Source of the DNA: 54-19 sp038210655
GTDB taxonomy: Bacteria; Chloroflexota; Chloroflexia; Chloroheliales; Chloroheliaceae
Assembly: GCA_038210655.1 (NCBI GenBank)
Contig: JBBQWM010000032.1
Coordinates: 3,981-67,980, forward strand
Direction of reading: 5' to 3'
DNA length: 64,000 bases
Shown: piece after piece, positions 1 through 8,145 of the stretch
Position numbering within the stretch: position 1 is the stretch's first letter
How the letters are laid out: every line of letters begins with the position of its first letter
The notes under the pieces: model-generated
The model's database searches: none
Told to the model about the DNA's origin: nothing
The model's input: the letters and a program-made list of their open reading frames with translations, nothing else
Program-made: the position numbers and the translations under genes

Positions 1-202
1 AGCGGTTTGAAAAAGCTGTGATGGAAAAGAGTAAGTCGGTAGCAGGTGGCTACCAGCGAGTCCGAATTGGTGAAAGCGGACCCTCGGCCCGGCTGAAAAT
101 CGTTCCTGAGCTGCCAACCCAACCGATTTTGAATTTGCCCTCACGAGGGGTGAGGCTGAGATTGTAGATTGTGCCGTTCTTCCGTATCATTTGACGGGAG
201 AT

Positions 203-237
203 AAAATCGAAAATCTGATGTCTAAAATCCAAAATTG
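203..237. repeat. Five tandem heptamers inside the T-box leader
   Basis: AAAATCG, AAAATCT, GATGTCT, AAAATCC and AAAATTG follow one another in strict 7-base register. This is one of many heptameric arrays in the spacers of this window. Confidence 0.65.
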
Positions 238-367
238 TAGTAGGCCTGGCCGGGGTCGCTCCCCGTTATCAAAGGCGGAAGTGTGAACACGCACTTCACG
301 GAGTGGGCCGGTTTTGCCTTAAATGCAGAGCGGTCAAGCAGGGTGGTAACGCGGGATTTTGTGATCT

Positions 368-404
368 CGTCCCTAACAATAGGTTAGGCGACGGGATTTT
401 TGGT
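368..404 (+). terminator. Intrinsic terminator of the ileS T-box
   Basis: CGTC-CCTAAC pairs with GTTAGG-C-GACG around an AATAG loop and is followed by a T-rich stretch. The 5' arm lies just after the T-box core, as expected for the stem that competes with the antiterminator. Confidence 0.8.
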
Positions 405-574
405 TTTATAAGCTGTTCAGTCTGGCAAAAATAATATATTATCTTCTCAAAAAGGTAAGATGGGCCGGTCTTGTGTCTACCCAGGAGGGCGACCATAAGG
501 GATCGTCCTACAATAGAAATAGAAAAGAGAGCTAGAAAAGAAACAAGATATTAGAGATCAGTAAAACCGTCTAT

Positions 575-602
575 ATCTAATTTCTAATCTCTAACATCTT
601 AA
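575..602. repeat. Four tandem heptamers upstream of ileS
   Basis: ATCTAAT, TTCTAAT, CTCTAAC and ATCTTAA lie in perfect 7-base register immediately before the ileS ribosome-binding site. A degenerate GGGCGACC...GGTCGTCC-like inverted repeat precedes them around 483-511. Confidence 0.6.
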
Positions 603-620
603 AAGTACGAGGGCAAGGAA

Positions 621-3600
621 ATGGCAAAAGCAAAATTTAAGGAAGTCGATGCCAAAGTAAGCTTCCCGAAGCTTGAAGAAGGCGTGCTGGAATTTTGGAA
701 AAGCGAACAGGTTTTTGAAAAGAGCCTGGAAGCCCGTAAGGGTGGACCGCGTTACGTATTTTACGAAGGCCCGCCAACCGCCAATGGTACGCCCGGTATT
801 CATCACGTGCTGGCGCGGGTCTTTAAAGACCTTTTCCCGCGTTACAAGACCATGCGAGGGTATTATGTACCACGCAAGGCCGGTTGGGATACGCACGGTC
901 TGCCGGTCGAAGTCCAGGTTGAAAGGAAGCTTGGCTTTAAGGGTAAAGAGGACATCGAGAAATATGGCATCGCCGAATTTAACAAGCTCTGCCGTCAATC
1001 GGTCTGGGAGTATGTCCAGGAATGGGAGCGTATGACCGAGCGGATCGGCTATTGGGCCGACCTTAAAAATGCCTATATCACCTATGATAATAAATATATC
1101 GAGACTTGTTGGTGGATACTCAAGACGCTCTGGGAGCGAGATTTGTTGTTCCCGGATTACAAGGTGACGATGCACTGCCCACGCTGCAACACCAGTTTGG
1201 CGGATGCCGAGGTCGCGCTGGGCTACCAGGACGATGTGGACGACCCTTCGGTCTATATCAAGTTGCGCTTACTGCCGGGTGAAGCCGAAAAGCTACCTTT
1301 CGAGGCTCCAAAGGACTTGCCAGTCTCCTTTATGATCTGGACGACTACGCCCTGGACGCTGCCTGCCAATGCCGCTTGCGCCCTCAAAGCCGATGCGCCC
1401 TATGTGTTGGCCCGGCCCAACGATGAGCAGGAGGCTTACATCGTGGCAAAAGCCCTGGCTCCGAAGCTGTTTGGCGAGGACGGCTTTGAGACGCTGGGTG
1501 AAGCGTTGGGGTCGGCCTTGGTCGGCTTCAAGTATCAGCCTTTATACCAGGGTGTGACCGTGACCAGCCAGCCTGCCGATACAAGCGCGGCTTATCGCTC
1601 GATCACCGATGAAATCGTCGAGATGGGCGACGGAACCGGGATCGTTCACATTGCTCCGGCTTATGGCGATTTAGAAGTCGGACGACGGGCGGGCTTGCCG
1701 ACCCTCTTTTCAGTTGATCTTTCGGGCCGAGTGCTGGAAGCCTTCCCGCAATTCGAGCGCGAGTTTTTCAAGAAGGCCGACCCGCATATCACCCGTGACC
1801 TTAAAGAGCGCGGCTTTTTGTGGAAGAGCGGGCGTGTTTCGCACACCTACCCGTTCTGCTGGCGCTGTGGTACACCTTTGCTGTTCTTTGCGAAGGATAG
1901 CTGGTACATCCGCACCACGGCAGTCAAAGAACAACTGGTAGCCAACAACAACAAAATCAACTGGTATCCGGGCCACATCAAGCAGGGGCGTTTTGGCAAC
2001 TGGCTCGATAACAACGTCGATTGGGCTTTGAGCCGCGAACGCTATTGGGGTACGCCGTTACCCTTATGGCAGTGCGACACGAGTGGGCAGATCGAGTGCA
2101 TCGGGAGTGTGGCGGAGCTTGAGCAAAAGACTGGCAAGTCGCTCCAGGAGACCGATTTGCACCGGCCTTATGTGGATGAGTTGACTTATCCCTCACCTTT
2201 TGCACCCGGTGGCACAATGCGCCGTTTGCCGATGGTGATCGACTGCTGGTTTGATAGTGGGGCGATGCCCTATGCTCAGGAGCATTATCCGTTTGAGAAT
2301 AAAGCGGAGTTCGATAGCCAGCTTTTCCCGGCGGATTACATCTGCGAGGCGGTAGACCAGACGCGCGGCTGGTTTTACACTTTGCACGCGCTGGCGACCT
2401 TGCTCAAGGACGATCTTTGTTACAAGAATGTGATCTGTTTGGGTCACATCTTGGACGGTGAAGGCCAGAAGATGAGCAAATCGAAAGGCAACATCGTTGA
2501 CCCCTGGGATGTGCTGAACGGGCAAGGGGCCGATGCCCTACGCTGGTATCTCTATACAGCCAACCCGCCGGGCGAACCGCGCCGCTTCTCGCAAGACCTG
2601 GTTAGCGAGAGTATCCGGCGTTTCTTGCTGACGTATTGGAATACTTATAGCTTCTTCGTAACTTATGCCAACCTGGATCAGCCCGACCTGACGACCAAAG
2701 TCCCGGTCGCCGAGCGTCCCCTGATCGACCGTTGGTTGGTATCGCGGCTCAACGCCCTGGTGCGCGATGTGACCAGCATGCTGGATAAGTACGAAGTAAC
2801 CGGCCCGGCCCGCGCTATCGAAAGTTTTGTGGACGACTTGTCCAACTGGTATGTACGGCTCAACCGGCGGCGCTTCTGGAAGAGCGAGAGCGACAGCGAT
2901 AAACTAGCGGCTTACCAGACTTTGTATGAAGCGCTGGTGACGGTCAGCAAGCTGTGTTCTCCGTTTATTCCGTTTATGTCGGATGCGATGTACCGCAATC
3001 TGGCTCAGTCGGTCGATCCGAATGCGCCGGAGAGCGTTCACCTGTGTGATTGGCCGGTAGCAGATGAAAGCCTGATCGACGAGGCTTTGTTGAAGGATAC
3101 CGCGACGGTCATTCGGGTGGTCAGTATGGGTCGGGCGGCCCGCAGCGCTTCCAAACTGAAGGTGCGCCAGCCTTTGCTCGAAGTGCTGGTTAAGCCGCGC
3201 GAGGCTGCCGAAAGCGCCAGCCTGAATCGCTTTAAACAGCAAATCCTGGAAGAGCTAAACGTCAAGGACATGATACTGGTTGAAGATGGGGCCGACATCA
3301 TGAGCTACAACGTGAAGGCTAACTTCAAGCTGCTTGGCCCAAAGCTGGGTAAGCGGTTGGGAGAAGTCCAGAAGGCGCTAGGAGTAATGGACGGCAGCGT
3401 AGTCAATGCCCGCTTGCGGACAGGCCAGCCCATCAGCGTGAGGCTCGAAGGTGGCGAGATGCTGGAACTTCAGCCGGAAGAGGTGTTGGTCGAGGCCAAG
3501 CAGAAAGAAGGGTACGCCGTAGTTGAGGACGGTGGCTATGTTGTCGCGCTCAATAAATTGGTGACACCCGAACTCAAGCGCGAAGGGCTGTTGCGCGACC

Positions 3601-3866
3601 TGATCCGCTTTGTGCAATCGGCCCGCAAGGATGCCGATTTCAACATCACGGACAAGATCACGGTCTACTACCGGGTTAGCCGCGATGCCAATGATCTGGT
3701 CGCCGATCTCGCTGCTGCCCTGTCCGACCCCGAAGCCGTCCGTTACGTTCAGGCCGAAACGCTCTCGACCGCGCTTCACGAAGGCGCGACCGAGAACACT
3801 ACGGCCTTTACTCAGGAGGTCGAACTGGATGGCTCGTTGTTGCAGTTGGGGTTGGTTCGTAACTGA
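621..3866 (+). CDS. ileS: Isoleucyl-tRNA synthetase
   Basis: A class I aminoacyl-tRNA synthetase that charges tRNA-Ile in the cytoplasm. The 1081-residue product has a HIGH-type signature (PPTANGTPGIHH, residues 51-62), GWDTHGLPVE soon after, the editing-domain region, and KMSKS (QKMSKSKGN) near residue 617, followed by the anticodon-binding helical domain. Length and the PTANG-GIHH form fit the eukaryote-like IleS2 group found in Thermus, Actinobacteria and Chloroflexi; assignment to that group is by eye. The ATG start follows GAGGGCAAGGAA. Expression is expected to be set by the upstream Ile T-box. The gene stands alone and ends before a short hairpin at 3881-3899. Confidence 0.97.
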   Translation: MAKAKFKEVDAKVSFPKLEEGVLEFWKSEQVFEKSLEARKGGPRYVFYEGPPTANGTPGIHHVLARVFKDLFPRYKTMRGYYVPRKAGWDTHGLPVEVQVERKLGFKGKEDIEKYGIAEFNKLCRQSVWEYVQEWERMTERIGYWADLKNAYITYDNKYIETCWWILKTLWERDLLFPDYKVTMHCPRCNTSLADAEVALGYQDDVDDPSVYIKLRLLPGEAEKLPFEAPKDLPVSFMIWTTTPWTLPANAACALKADAPYVLARPNDEQEAYIVAKALAPKLFGEDGFETLGEALGSALVGFKYQPLYQGVTVTSQPADTSAAYRSITDEIVEMGDGTGIVHIAPAYGDLEVGRRAGLPTLFSVDLSGRVLEAFPQFEREFFKKADPHITRDLKERGFLWKSGRVSHTYPFCWRCGTPLLFFAKDSWYIRTTAVKEQLVANNNKINWYPGHIKQGRFGNWLDNNVDWALSRERYWGTPLPLWQCDTSGQIECIGSVAELEQKTGKSLQETDLHRPYVDELTYPSPFAPGGTMRRLPMVIDCWFDSGAMPYAQEHYPFENKAEFDSQLFPADYICEAVDQTRGWFYTLHALATLLKDDLCYKNVICLGHILDGEGQKMSKSKGNIVDPWDVLNGQGADALRWYLYTANPPGEPRRFSQDLVSESIRRFLLTYWNTYSFFVTYANLDQPDLTTKVPVAERPLIDRWLVSRLNALVRDVTSMLDKYEVTGPARAIESFVDDLSNWYVRLNRRRFWKSESDSDKLAAYQTLYEALVTVSKLCSPFIPFMSDAMYRNLAQSVDPNAPESVHLCDWPVADESLIDEALLKDTATVIRVVSMGRAARSASKLKVRQPLLEVLVKPREAAESASLNRFKQQILEELNVKDMILVEDGADIMSYNVKANFKLLGPKLGKRLGEVQKALGVMDGSVVNARLRTGQPISVRLEGGEMLELQPEEVLVEAKQKEGYAVVEDGGYVVALNKLVTPELKREGLLRDLIRFVQSARKDADFNITDKITVYYRVSRDANDLVADLAAALSDPEAVRYVQAETLSTALHEGATENTTAFTQEVELDGSLLQLGLVRN

Positions 3867-3880
3867 TAAAAGCCGATTTT

Positions 3881-3899
3881 GGTAGGGTCGCACCCTACC
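3881..3899 (+). terminator. Hairpin after ileS
   Basis: GGTAGGGT and ACCCTACC form a perfect 8-bp stem around CGC, 14 nt after the ileS stop. It is preceded by TTTT rather than followed by a T-run, so it could also be a remnant of the GGGGCGACC repeat family seen at 25411. Confidence 0.5.
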
Positions 3900-3909
3900 C
3901 GTTAGGTTC

Positions 3910-4050
3910 TATAGCAAAATACCGCGAGATTGAACCCTTGTAGGAGCGAGCTTCTGCTCGCGATTGAACATCTAGCTGCCAATTCAATCGCGAGCAGAAG
4001 CTCGCTCCTACAGATAAGGGGTTAGCTCAAGTGCTTTGCGTTTTGCTCTA
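3910..4050. mobile_element. MITE-like palindromic element, copy 1 (family A)
   Basis: Two 30-nt arms, 3939-3968 and 3983-4012, are perfect reverse complements around a 14-nt loop; the arms start with TGTAGGAGCGAGCTTCTGCT. Outer ends are TATAGCAAAA (3910) and TTTTGCTCTA (4050), which also pair imperfectly. Further copies lie at 6075, 30459 and 52444. No coding capacity is present, so this fits a non-autonomous MITE or REP-like element. Confidence 0.8.
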
Positions 4051-4114
4051 AAGGCTAAAGTCAGATAAGATCGTCCTGAGCTTATTAGGTTCAGGTCTTT
4101 TTATACGGCAAAAT

Positions 4115-4759
4115 TTAACTAACGATAGTATCATAAAACATCAACTCAAATTCGTGACTGAGGCGGACGGCGCGGGTGATAAGTTGGCGTTCGGCAAGCG
4201 AGGTGTAGCGGGTCAGCAGGCTATCATCAACTGGGCTAATAGCTGCCCCGATCTGATCGTGGGCCGTAAAGAATTCGACCTGGGCGGCATTCAGGTTGTA
4301 GTTGCGGATCAGGGCCGGGCCGACACGAGCGCAAATCTGGACAAAAATGTCCTCGCTGGCGCTGACCGCTGCCAACTTCTCGCCGGGTGTGCCATAGGCC
4401 AGCATCCAGTAAAAGAAGTTGGTCAGGGCCATACAGCCCGCCAACGGTTCGACTCTATCAAAGTCGGTCTGGTTCAAGCCGACCGCTTCACCAAAGCGCA
4501 GCAATAACTTGTAGCCCCCAATTTTGGGTAATAGCTTGGCAAGCAAGAGTTCCTGAGTTTGCAGATCGGGCGCGGCGGCGACTGCCAGCGCATCCAACCG
4601 ATAAGCCTCGCGCACCAGCCACCAATCCTGCAAAGCAAATAGCCGCAACCGCCCTACTTCCAGCGTCCCAGCCTCAATCCCGGCCCATAGAGGATGGTTC
4701 AAGAGGTGCTGTCGGAGCGGCCCTAAATCTTCGGTTAGTATACTATCGGCAAAACTCAT
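4115..4759 (-). CDS. TenA/PqqC-like (haem oxygenase-fold) protein
   Basis: The 214-residue all-helical product resembles the TenA/THI-4 and PqqC-like family: an N-terminal HPLWAGIEAGTL segment, a helix with LFALQDWWLVREAYRLDALA, and a central FFYWMLAYGTPGEKLA segment. Family members include thiaminase II, iron-dependent oxidases and non-enzymatic proteins; the substrate cannot be told here and no thiamin genes are nearby. It starts 26 bp after the histidine kinase stop on the same strand, so it is probably the last gene of the regulator-kinase operon. The ATG at 4759 has only a weak ribosome-binding site. Confidence 0.65.
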   Translation of the reverse strand: MSFADSILTEDLGPLRQHLLNHPLWAGIEAGTLEVGRLRLFALQDWWLVREAYRLDALAVAAAPDLQTQELLLAKLLPKIGGYKLLLRFGEAVGLNQTDFDRVEPLAGCMALTNFFYWMLAYGTPGEKLAAVSASEDIFVQICARVGPALIRNYNLNAAQVEFFTAHDQIGAAISPVDDSLLTRYTSLAERQLITRAVRLSHEFELMFYDTIVS

Positions 4760-4785
4760 TTGAATTTATCTCGTTAATTCCCGAA

Positions 4786-6030
4786 CTACTTTATAGGCAA
4801 CTCGAAAGTGAAGGTGCTACCCTGCCCTTCGCGGCTCTGGACGGAGATACGTCCGCTATGCAATTCGACCAAGCCTTTGGCGATGGCGAGACCCAACCCG
4901 GCCCCACCCAAGTCGCGGCCCCGACTGCGTTCGCCCCGGTAGAACGGCTCGAAAATGCGGTCAAGTTCGGTAATCGGAATACCTACCCCACTATCCTGGA
5001 CGCTTACCGCTACATATCCCTGACATTGCCGGGCGGTAAGATGAATTGTACCGCCTTCCTGGGTATAGCGGATCGCGTTGCCAACCAAATTATTTAGTAC
5101 TCGCTGAATTTTACGTGGGTCAAAGAGCAGTTCGGGCAAGTCGCCCTCGGTTTCGCCTTGCAAGGATTGTTGCTTATTGGTAGCTTGACTTTTGAGGCTT
5201 TCGAGGGTATCGGAAAGCAGGTCGGAGAGGTTGGCCCGTTCTGGCTTGAGTTTGAGCGCCCCGGCATCCAGTTGCGATAATTCAAACAGGTCTTCGATCA
5301 GCCCGGTCATATATTGAACCTCGCCCCGCATGCGTTCCAGGAAAATCGGGGTCTGTTCTTCGTCGGCTACTCCATCGCTGATCGCTTCGGTCATCAACCG
5401 TAACGATGCAAGTGGAGTACGCAGGTCGTGCGAAATAGCGGCGACCAGTTCTTTGCGCGATTGTTCCATCTCGCGTTGCATGGTGAAAGCCTTTTCAAGC
5501 TGACTTGCCATCTGGTTAAAAGTTTGGGCTAGTTTTGCCAGTTCGAGCGAACCACCCGGCTTTACCCGCGCTTCCAAATTACCACGCGCTATTTCGTCTG
5601 CACCGCGAGTTAATTCGCGCACCTGGCGACCTAGTTGATCGGATAAAAAGAAGGAGAAGAAAATCGATAGACTGCCGGAGAAGAGCAACAGTAGCATTAA
5701 AAGGCTCTGATCGTGGGCGCTCAGGAACATCAGCCCACCTGTCACCAGGATATTGATAATCGTGATAACCACGCCGGTCAAGTAAGCCATTGTGATCTGA
5801 ATACGCAGTCCGACTAGCCTTTGGCTGAACATTATCCAGCCTGCTATAAGGGTAGCCGAAATCGCCCCGCTAGTCAGCAGCAGGGTAAAGAGCTTGCCCA
5901 GGTCATCGGCAGGCGCTTTGAGCCAGATTGCAGCCAATCCGACTGCTCCCAACGCTCCACCAATCACGACCCCGATGGTCAGCCCACCCGTCTTTATAAG
6001 TTGTGCATCTAGTTTTTTGATGTTTAGCAT
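4786..6030 (-). CDS. Membrane sensor histidine kinase (HAMP-HisKA-HATPase)
   Basis: The 414-residue kinase has four predicted N-terminal membrane segments (residues about 15-145) with almost no extracytoplasmic loop, then a HAMP-like linker (LGRQVRELTRGADEIARGNL), a HisKA domain with the phospho-acceptor His in SHDLRTPLASL near residue 200, and an HATPase domain with the N box (NLVGNAIRYTQ, about 317) and G boxes (DSGVGI, GGAGLGLAIA). With no sensor domain outside the membrane it may sense a membrane or intramembrane signal. The cognate regulator is probably the OmpR-type protein upstream, from which it is separated by about 210 bp filled with a MITE copy and heptamers. Confidence 0.92.
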   Translation of the reverse strand: MLNIKKLDAQLIKTGGLTIGVVIGGALGAVGLAAIWLKAPADDLGKLFTLLLTSGAISATLIAGWIMFSQRLVGLRIQITMAYLTGVVITIINILVTGGLMFLSAHDQSLLMLLLLFSGSLSIFFSFFLSDQLGRQVRELTRGADEIARGNLEARVKPGGSLELAKLAQTFNQMASQLEKAFTMQREMEQSRKELVAAISHDLRTPLASLRLMTEAISDGVADEEQTPIFLERMRGEVQYMTGLIEDLFELSQLDAGALKLKPERANLSDLLSDTLESLKSQATNKQQSLQGETEGDLPELLFDPRKIQRVLNNLVGNAIRYTQEGGTIHLTARQCQGYVAVSVQDSGVGIPITELDRIFEPFYRGERSRGRDLGGAGLGLAIAKGLVELHSGRISVQSREGQGSTFTFELPIK

Positions 6031-6041
6031 GTCAATTATTT

Positions 6042-6062
6042 GATTTACGATTTACGATTTTA
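6042..6062. repeat. GATTTAC heptamer array
   Basis: GATTTAC, GATTTAC and GATTTTA run in 7-base register just upstream of the histidine kinase start. The same unit recurs at 15556-15583. Confidence 0.65.
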
Positions 6063-6074
6063 GGCTCCGATTTC

Positions 6075-6183
6075 TCATATCTGTAGGAGCGAGCTTCTGC
6101 TCGCGATTGAAGATGCGGCTGAGTGTTCTCGCGAGCAGAAGCTCGCTCCTACAAGGGTTCAATATCTCGGCATTTTGCCATAG
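6075..6183. mobile_element. MITE-like palindromic element, copy 2 (family A)
   Basis: Perfect 25-bp arms at 6082-6106 and 6129-6153, with the same core as copy 1 (GGAGCGAGCTTCTGCTCGCG). The right flank (CAAGGGTTCAATATCTCGG to CATAG) is the reverse complement of the left flank of copy 1, so the element is larger than its palindrome. It sits between the response regulator and the kinase gene. Confidence 0.75.
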
Positions 6184-6214
6184 TTCAATACATTCAGCCT
6201 CGTTGGTACTTTCA

Positions 6215-6242
6215 ATCTAAAATCTAAAATCTAAAATCCTAT
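6215..6242. repeat. ATCTAAA heptamer array
   Basis: ATCTAAA occurs three times, then ATCCTAT, in strict register, abutting the stop codon of the response regulator gene. Confidence 0.65.
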
Positions 6243-6967
6243 CATGGTTCAAACTTATAGCCCACGCCCCAAACCGTCTTTATATGGCGGGGGCGCATCG
6301 GGTCGGCCTCGACTTTCTCGCGCAGGCGGCGAATATGAACCGTAACGGTACTCATTTCGCCAAAAAAGGTGTAATCCCAAACTTTATCCAAAAGCTGTTC
6401 GCGGGTAAAGACCTGCCCAGGGTTGCTGGCAAGGAACCATAGTAGATCAAATTCTTTGGCAGTCAACTCGACCGCTTTGCCTTGCAGCTGAACGCTGCGA
6501 GCGCTTTTGTTGACGTACAACCCTTCGATAGTCAAAATTTCGTCGCCGGGGCCGAGATTGGTAGCCCCTCGGCTGGCTTCCTGTACCCGGCGCAAAGCGA
6601 CCTTGACGCGGGCGACCATCTCGCGGGGGCTGAAAGGCTTGGTAATATAGTCGTCGGCCCCGACTTCCAGACCGGCCAATTTATCGTCTTCCTGGCTTTT
6701 AGCGGTCAGCATAATAACCGGGGTGATTTTACCACCGGGCCGGATTGCTAAAGCCCGCATCCGCCGCAACACTTCCAATCCCTCGACTTGAGGCAGCATT
6801 ACATCCAACATTACCAGGTCGGGCTTGTGTTCGGCATAGAGGGCCAGGGCCGTAGCGCCATCGCTGGCCCGCACGACCTTATAACCTTCGCGCAACAAAT
6901 AAAGCTCTACCACATCCAGGATGTTGCTGTCGTCGTCCACCACTAAAATTTTTGGATTTTCACTCAT
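6242..6967 (-). CDS. OmpR/PhoB-family response regulator
   Basis: Receiver domain (ILVVDDD acidic pocket at residues 7-13, phospho-acceptor D55 in VMLDVMLP, lysine in ITKPFSPRE) followed by a winged-helix DNA-binding domain (LTAKEFDLLWFLA, FTREQLL, VTVHIRRLREKVE, VWGVGYKFEP). Length 241 is normal for the family. The chosen ATG puts the receiver core at residue 7; an upstream in-frame ATG at 7006 has a weak GGGA ribosome-binding site 7 nt away and would add 13 residues. It probably pairs with the downstream histidine kinase and controls transcription of unknown targets. Confidence 0.93.
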   Translation of the reverse strand: MSENPKILVVDDDSNILDVVELYLLREGYKVVRASDGATALALYAEHKPDLVMLDVMLPQVEGLEVLRRMRALAIRPGGKITPVIMLTAKSQEDDKLAGLEVGADDYITKPFSPREMVARVKVALRRVQEASRGATNLGPGDEILTIEGLYVNKSARSVQLQGKAVELTAKEFDLLWFLASNPGQVFTREQLLDKVWDYTFFGEMSTVTVHIRRLREKVEADPMRPRHIKTVWGVGYKFEP

Positions 6968-7275
6968 ATTGTTATTATGCTTGATTGCTTCATTTGTTGC
7001 AAGCATTTTACGATCCCAATCCTTTCTTATCAACCTTGACCCACTCTTTCTACTTAATTGTAATGGCACCGACTTAAAAGCTGCTTACAAATCTTACGCA
7101 AATCTAAACACAATTCTCAAATCCAGACTAACCTCGTGTTTACCTTTATTTACCTTTATTTTTACCTTTGTAGCTTACCGTGTAGCTAAAGGAAATTTTG
7201 CTAAATATTCACCGCAGAAACGCAGAGAAAAACTAAATTTTGGTAGTAAATAGCATAGGGAAGGAATTGGAGAAG

Positions 7276-7683
7276 GTGAGAAAAGTTAAGTCAATCTTGA
7301 TTGTGGAAGGCGACCTTAACCTTAGAAACCTGATCTCTCAACGACTAACACATTATAGCTATAATGTTAGGGCGGTTAGTACAGGAGCAGAAGGTTGGGT
7401 AGCGGCTAGTACTTTTACTTTTGATTACATCATTTTGGATATAAATCTACCCGATATGCATGGCACCCAATTTATTATCGAATTGACCCGGCGTTATATA
7501 ACTACGCCTATTTTGCTGGTTACAAATCCCGGTGAGGTGTCAGTCTATCATCCCCAGATCAAAAACACTTTATTAAAGCCGGTTCCGCTTTTGAACGAGG
7601 ATTCGATAGTAGATCAGCTAATTTATAAGCTGAACAAAAGCCGGGGAGTGGGTATTTTATATCGGGCGGTTCTACAGGATTAG
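7276..7683 (+). CDS. Stand-alone receiver-domain protein
   Basis: A single CheY-like receiver domain: SILIVEGD near the N-terminus, the probable phospho-acceptor D55 in YIILDINLPD, a Thr in ILLVTNP and the lysine in LLKPVPL. The acidic pocket reads E-G-D instead of the usual D-D, so phosphorylation may be altered. No output domain follows; about 135 residues. The GTG start at 7276 is preceded by AAGGAATTGGAGAAG; a TTG at 7240 is an alternative without a clear ribosome-binding site. The gene is divergent from the OmpR-type regulator. Confidence 0.75.
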   Translation: MRKVKSILIVEGDLNLRNLISQRLTHYSYNVRAVSTGAEGWVAASTFTFDYIILDINLPDMHGTQFIIELTRRYITTPILLVTNPGEVSVYHPQIKNTLLKPVPLLNEDSIVDQLIYKLNKSRGVGILYRAVLQD

Positions 7684-7701
7684 GTCGAGTAAGGCAAAAA
7701 A

Positions 7702-7938
7702 TTAGAGCTTCTTTATAATCTGTAAGCGAGAGCGTTTGTATTCCTCGATTGCGTCCATCGAAGTCAGCCAGCTATTATCGAGTTTTTTAGCTTGTAGCCT
7801 TCCACGCTGGGCTATCGAGCGAAGATAGCCGGTACTAAACCCCGATTTTTCGGAAGCTTGTTTAAGAGTAATTAAATTCTCGGTGATGAGCAGGTCTGCG
7901 GCATTAAATCGGTTAGGTTGTTCTCTTTCAGGTATCAT
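7702..7938 (-). CDS. Small excisionase/MerR-like HTH protein
   Basis: The 78-residue product carries a helix-turn-helix of the HTH_17/excisionase kind: LITLKQASEKSGFSTGYLRS then a wing-like RGRLQAKKLDNSWLTSMDAIEEY. Such domains bind DNA or bend it during recombination; no integrase lies nearby, so it is more likely a small regulator. The ATG at 7938 has a poor ribosome-binding site. It is convergent with the receiver gene (18 bp between stops). Confidence 0.55.
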   Translation of the reverse strand: MIPEREQPNRFNAADLLITENLITLKQASEKSGFSTGYLRSIAQRGRLQAKKLDNSWLTSMDAIEEYKRSRLQIIKKL

Positions 7939-8070
7939 AGTTGACTTCTATCTAATTTCTCAGAAAAGCCATTCAACAAATCCTATTTTTGCACCTTGTA
8001 TTTTCCGAACACGGCTTTCGGCTGGAAATAGCTTTTCCAGGCTCAAAATGCAAAGATTGGGTAACAAAGA

Positions 8071-8126
8071 TAAACAGGCTAAACATTTTCTTAGGGTGGA
8101 AACCAACAGCGTGTTTAGCCTGTTTA
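8071..8126 (-). terminator. Perfect 15-bp inverted repeat downstream of amt
   Basis: TAAACAGGCTAAACA (8071-8085) and TGTTTAGCCTGTTTA (8112-8126) are perfect reverse complements, 20 bp beyond the amt stop on the minus strand. Read on that strand the stem ends in TGTTTA followed by TCTTTGTT, so terminator activity is likely, although the 26-nt loop is long. Confidence 0.6.
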
Positions 8127-8145
8127 CTCTGATTAAAGCGTGATC

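Larger units (their letters stand above)
1..404 (+). promoter_or_regulatory. T-box riboswitch leader of ileS (isoleucine)
   Basis: A tRNA-sensing T-box leader precedes ileS. Seen: a Stem I-like region with AGTA near 30-33, AGCGAG near 55-60 and GGTGAAAGC near 69-77, a candidate ATC (Ile) specifier triplet at 99-101, and the T-box core GGGTGGTAACGCG at 341-353, directly followed by a terminator stem. In this class uncharged tRNA pairs with the specifier and with the T-box bulge, stabilises the antiterminator and lets transcription continue. The transcription start probably lies just left of the window. The region between Stem I and the antiterminator carries a run of 7-base repeats at 203-237, which is unusual inside a structured leader. 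Confidence 0.88.
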
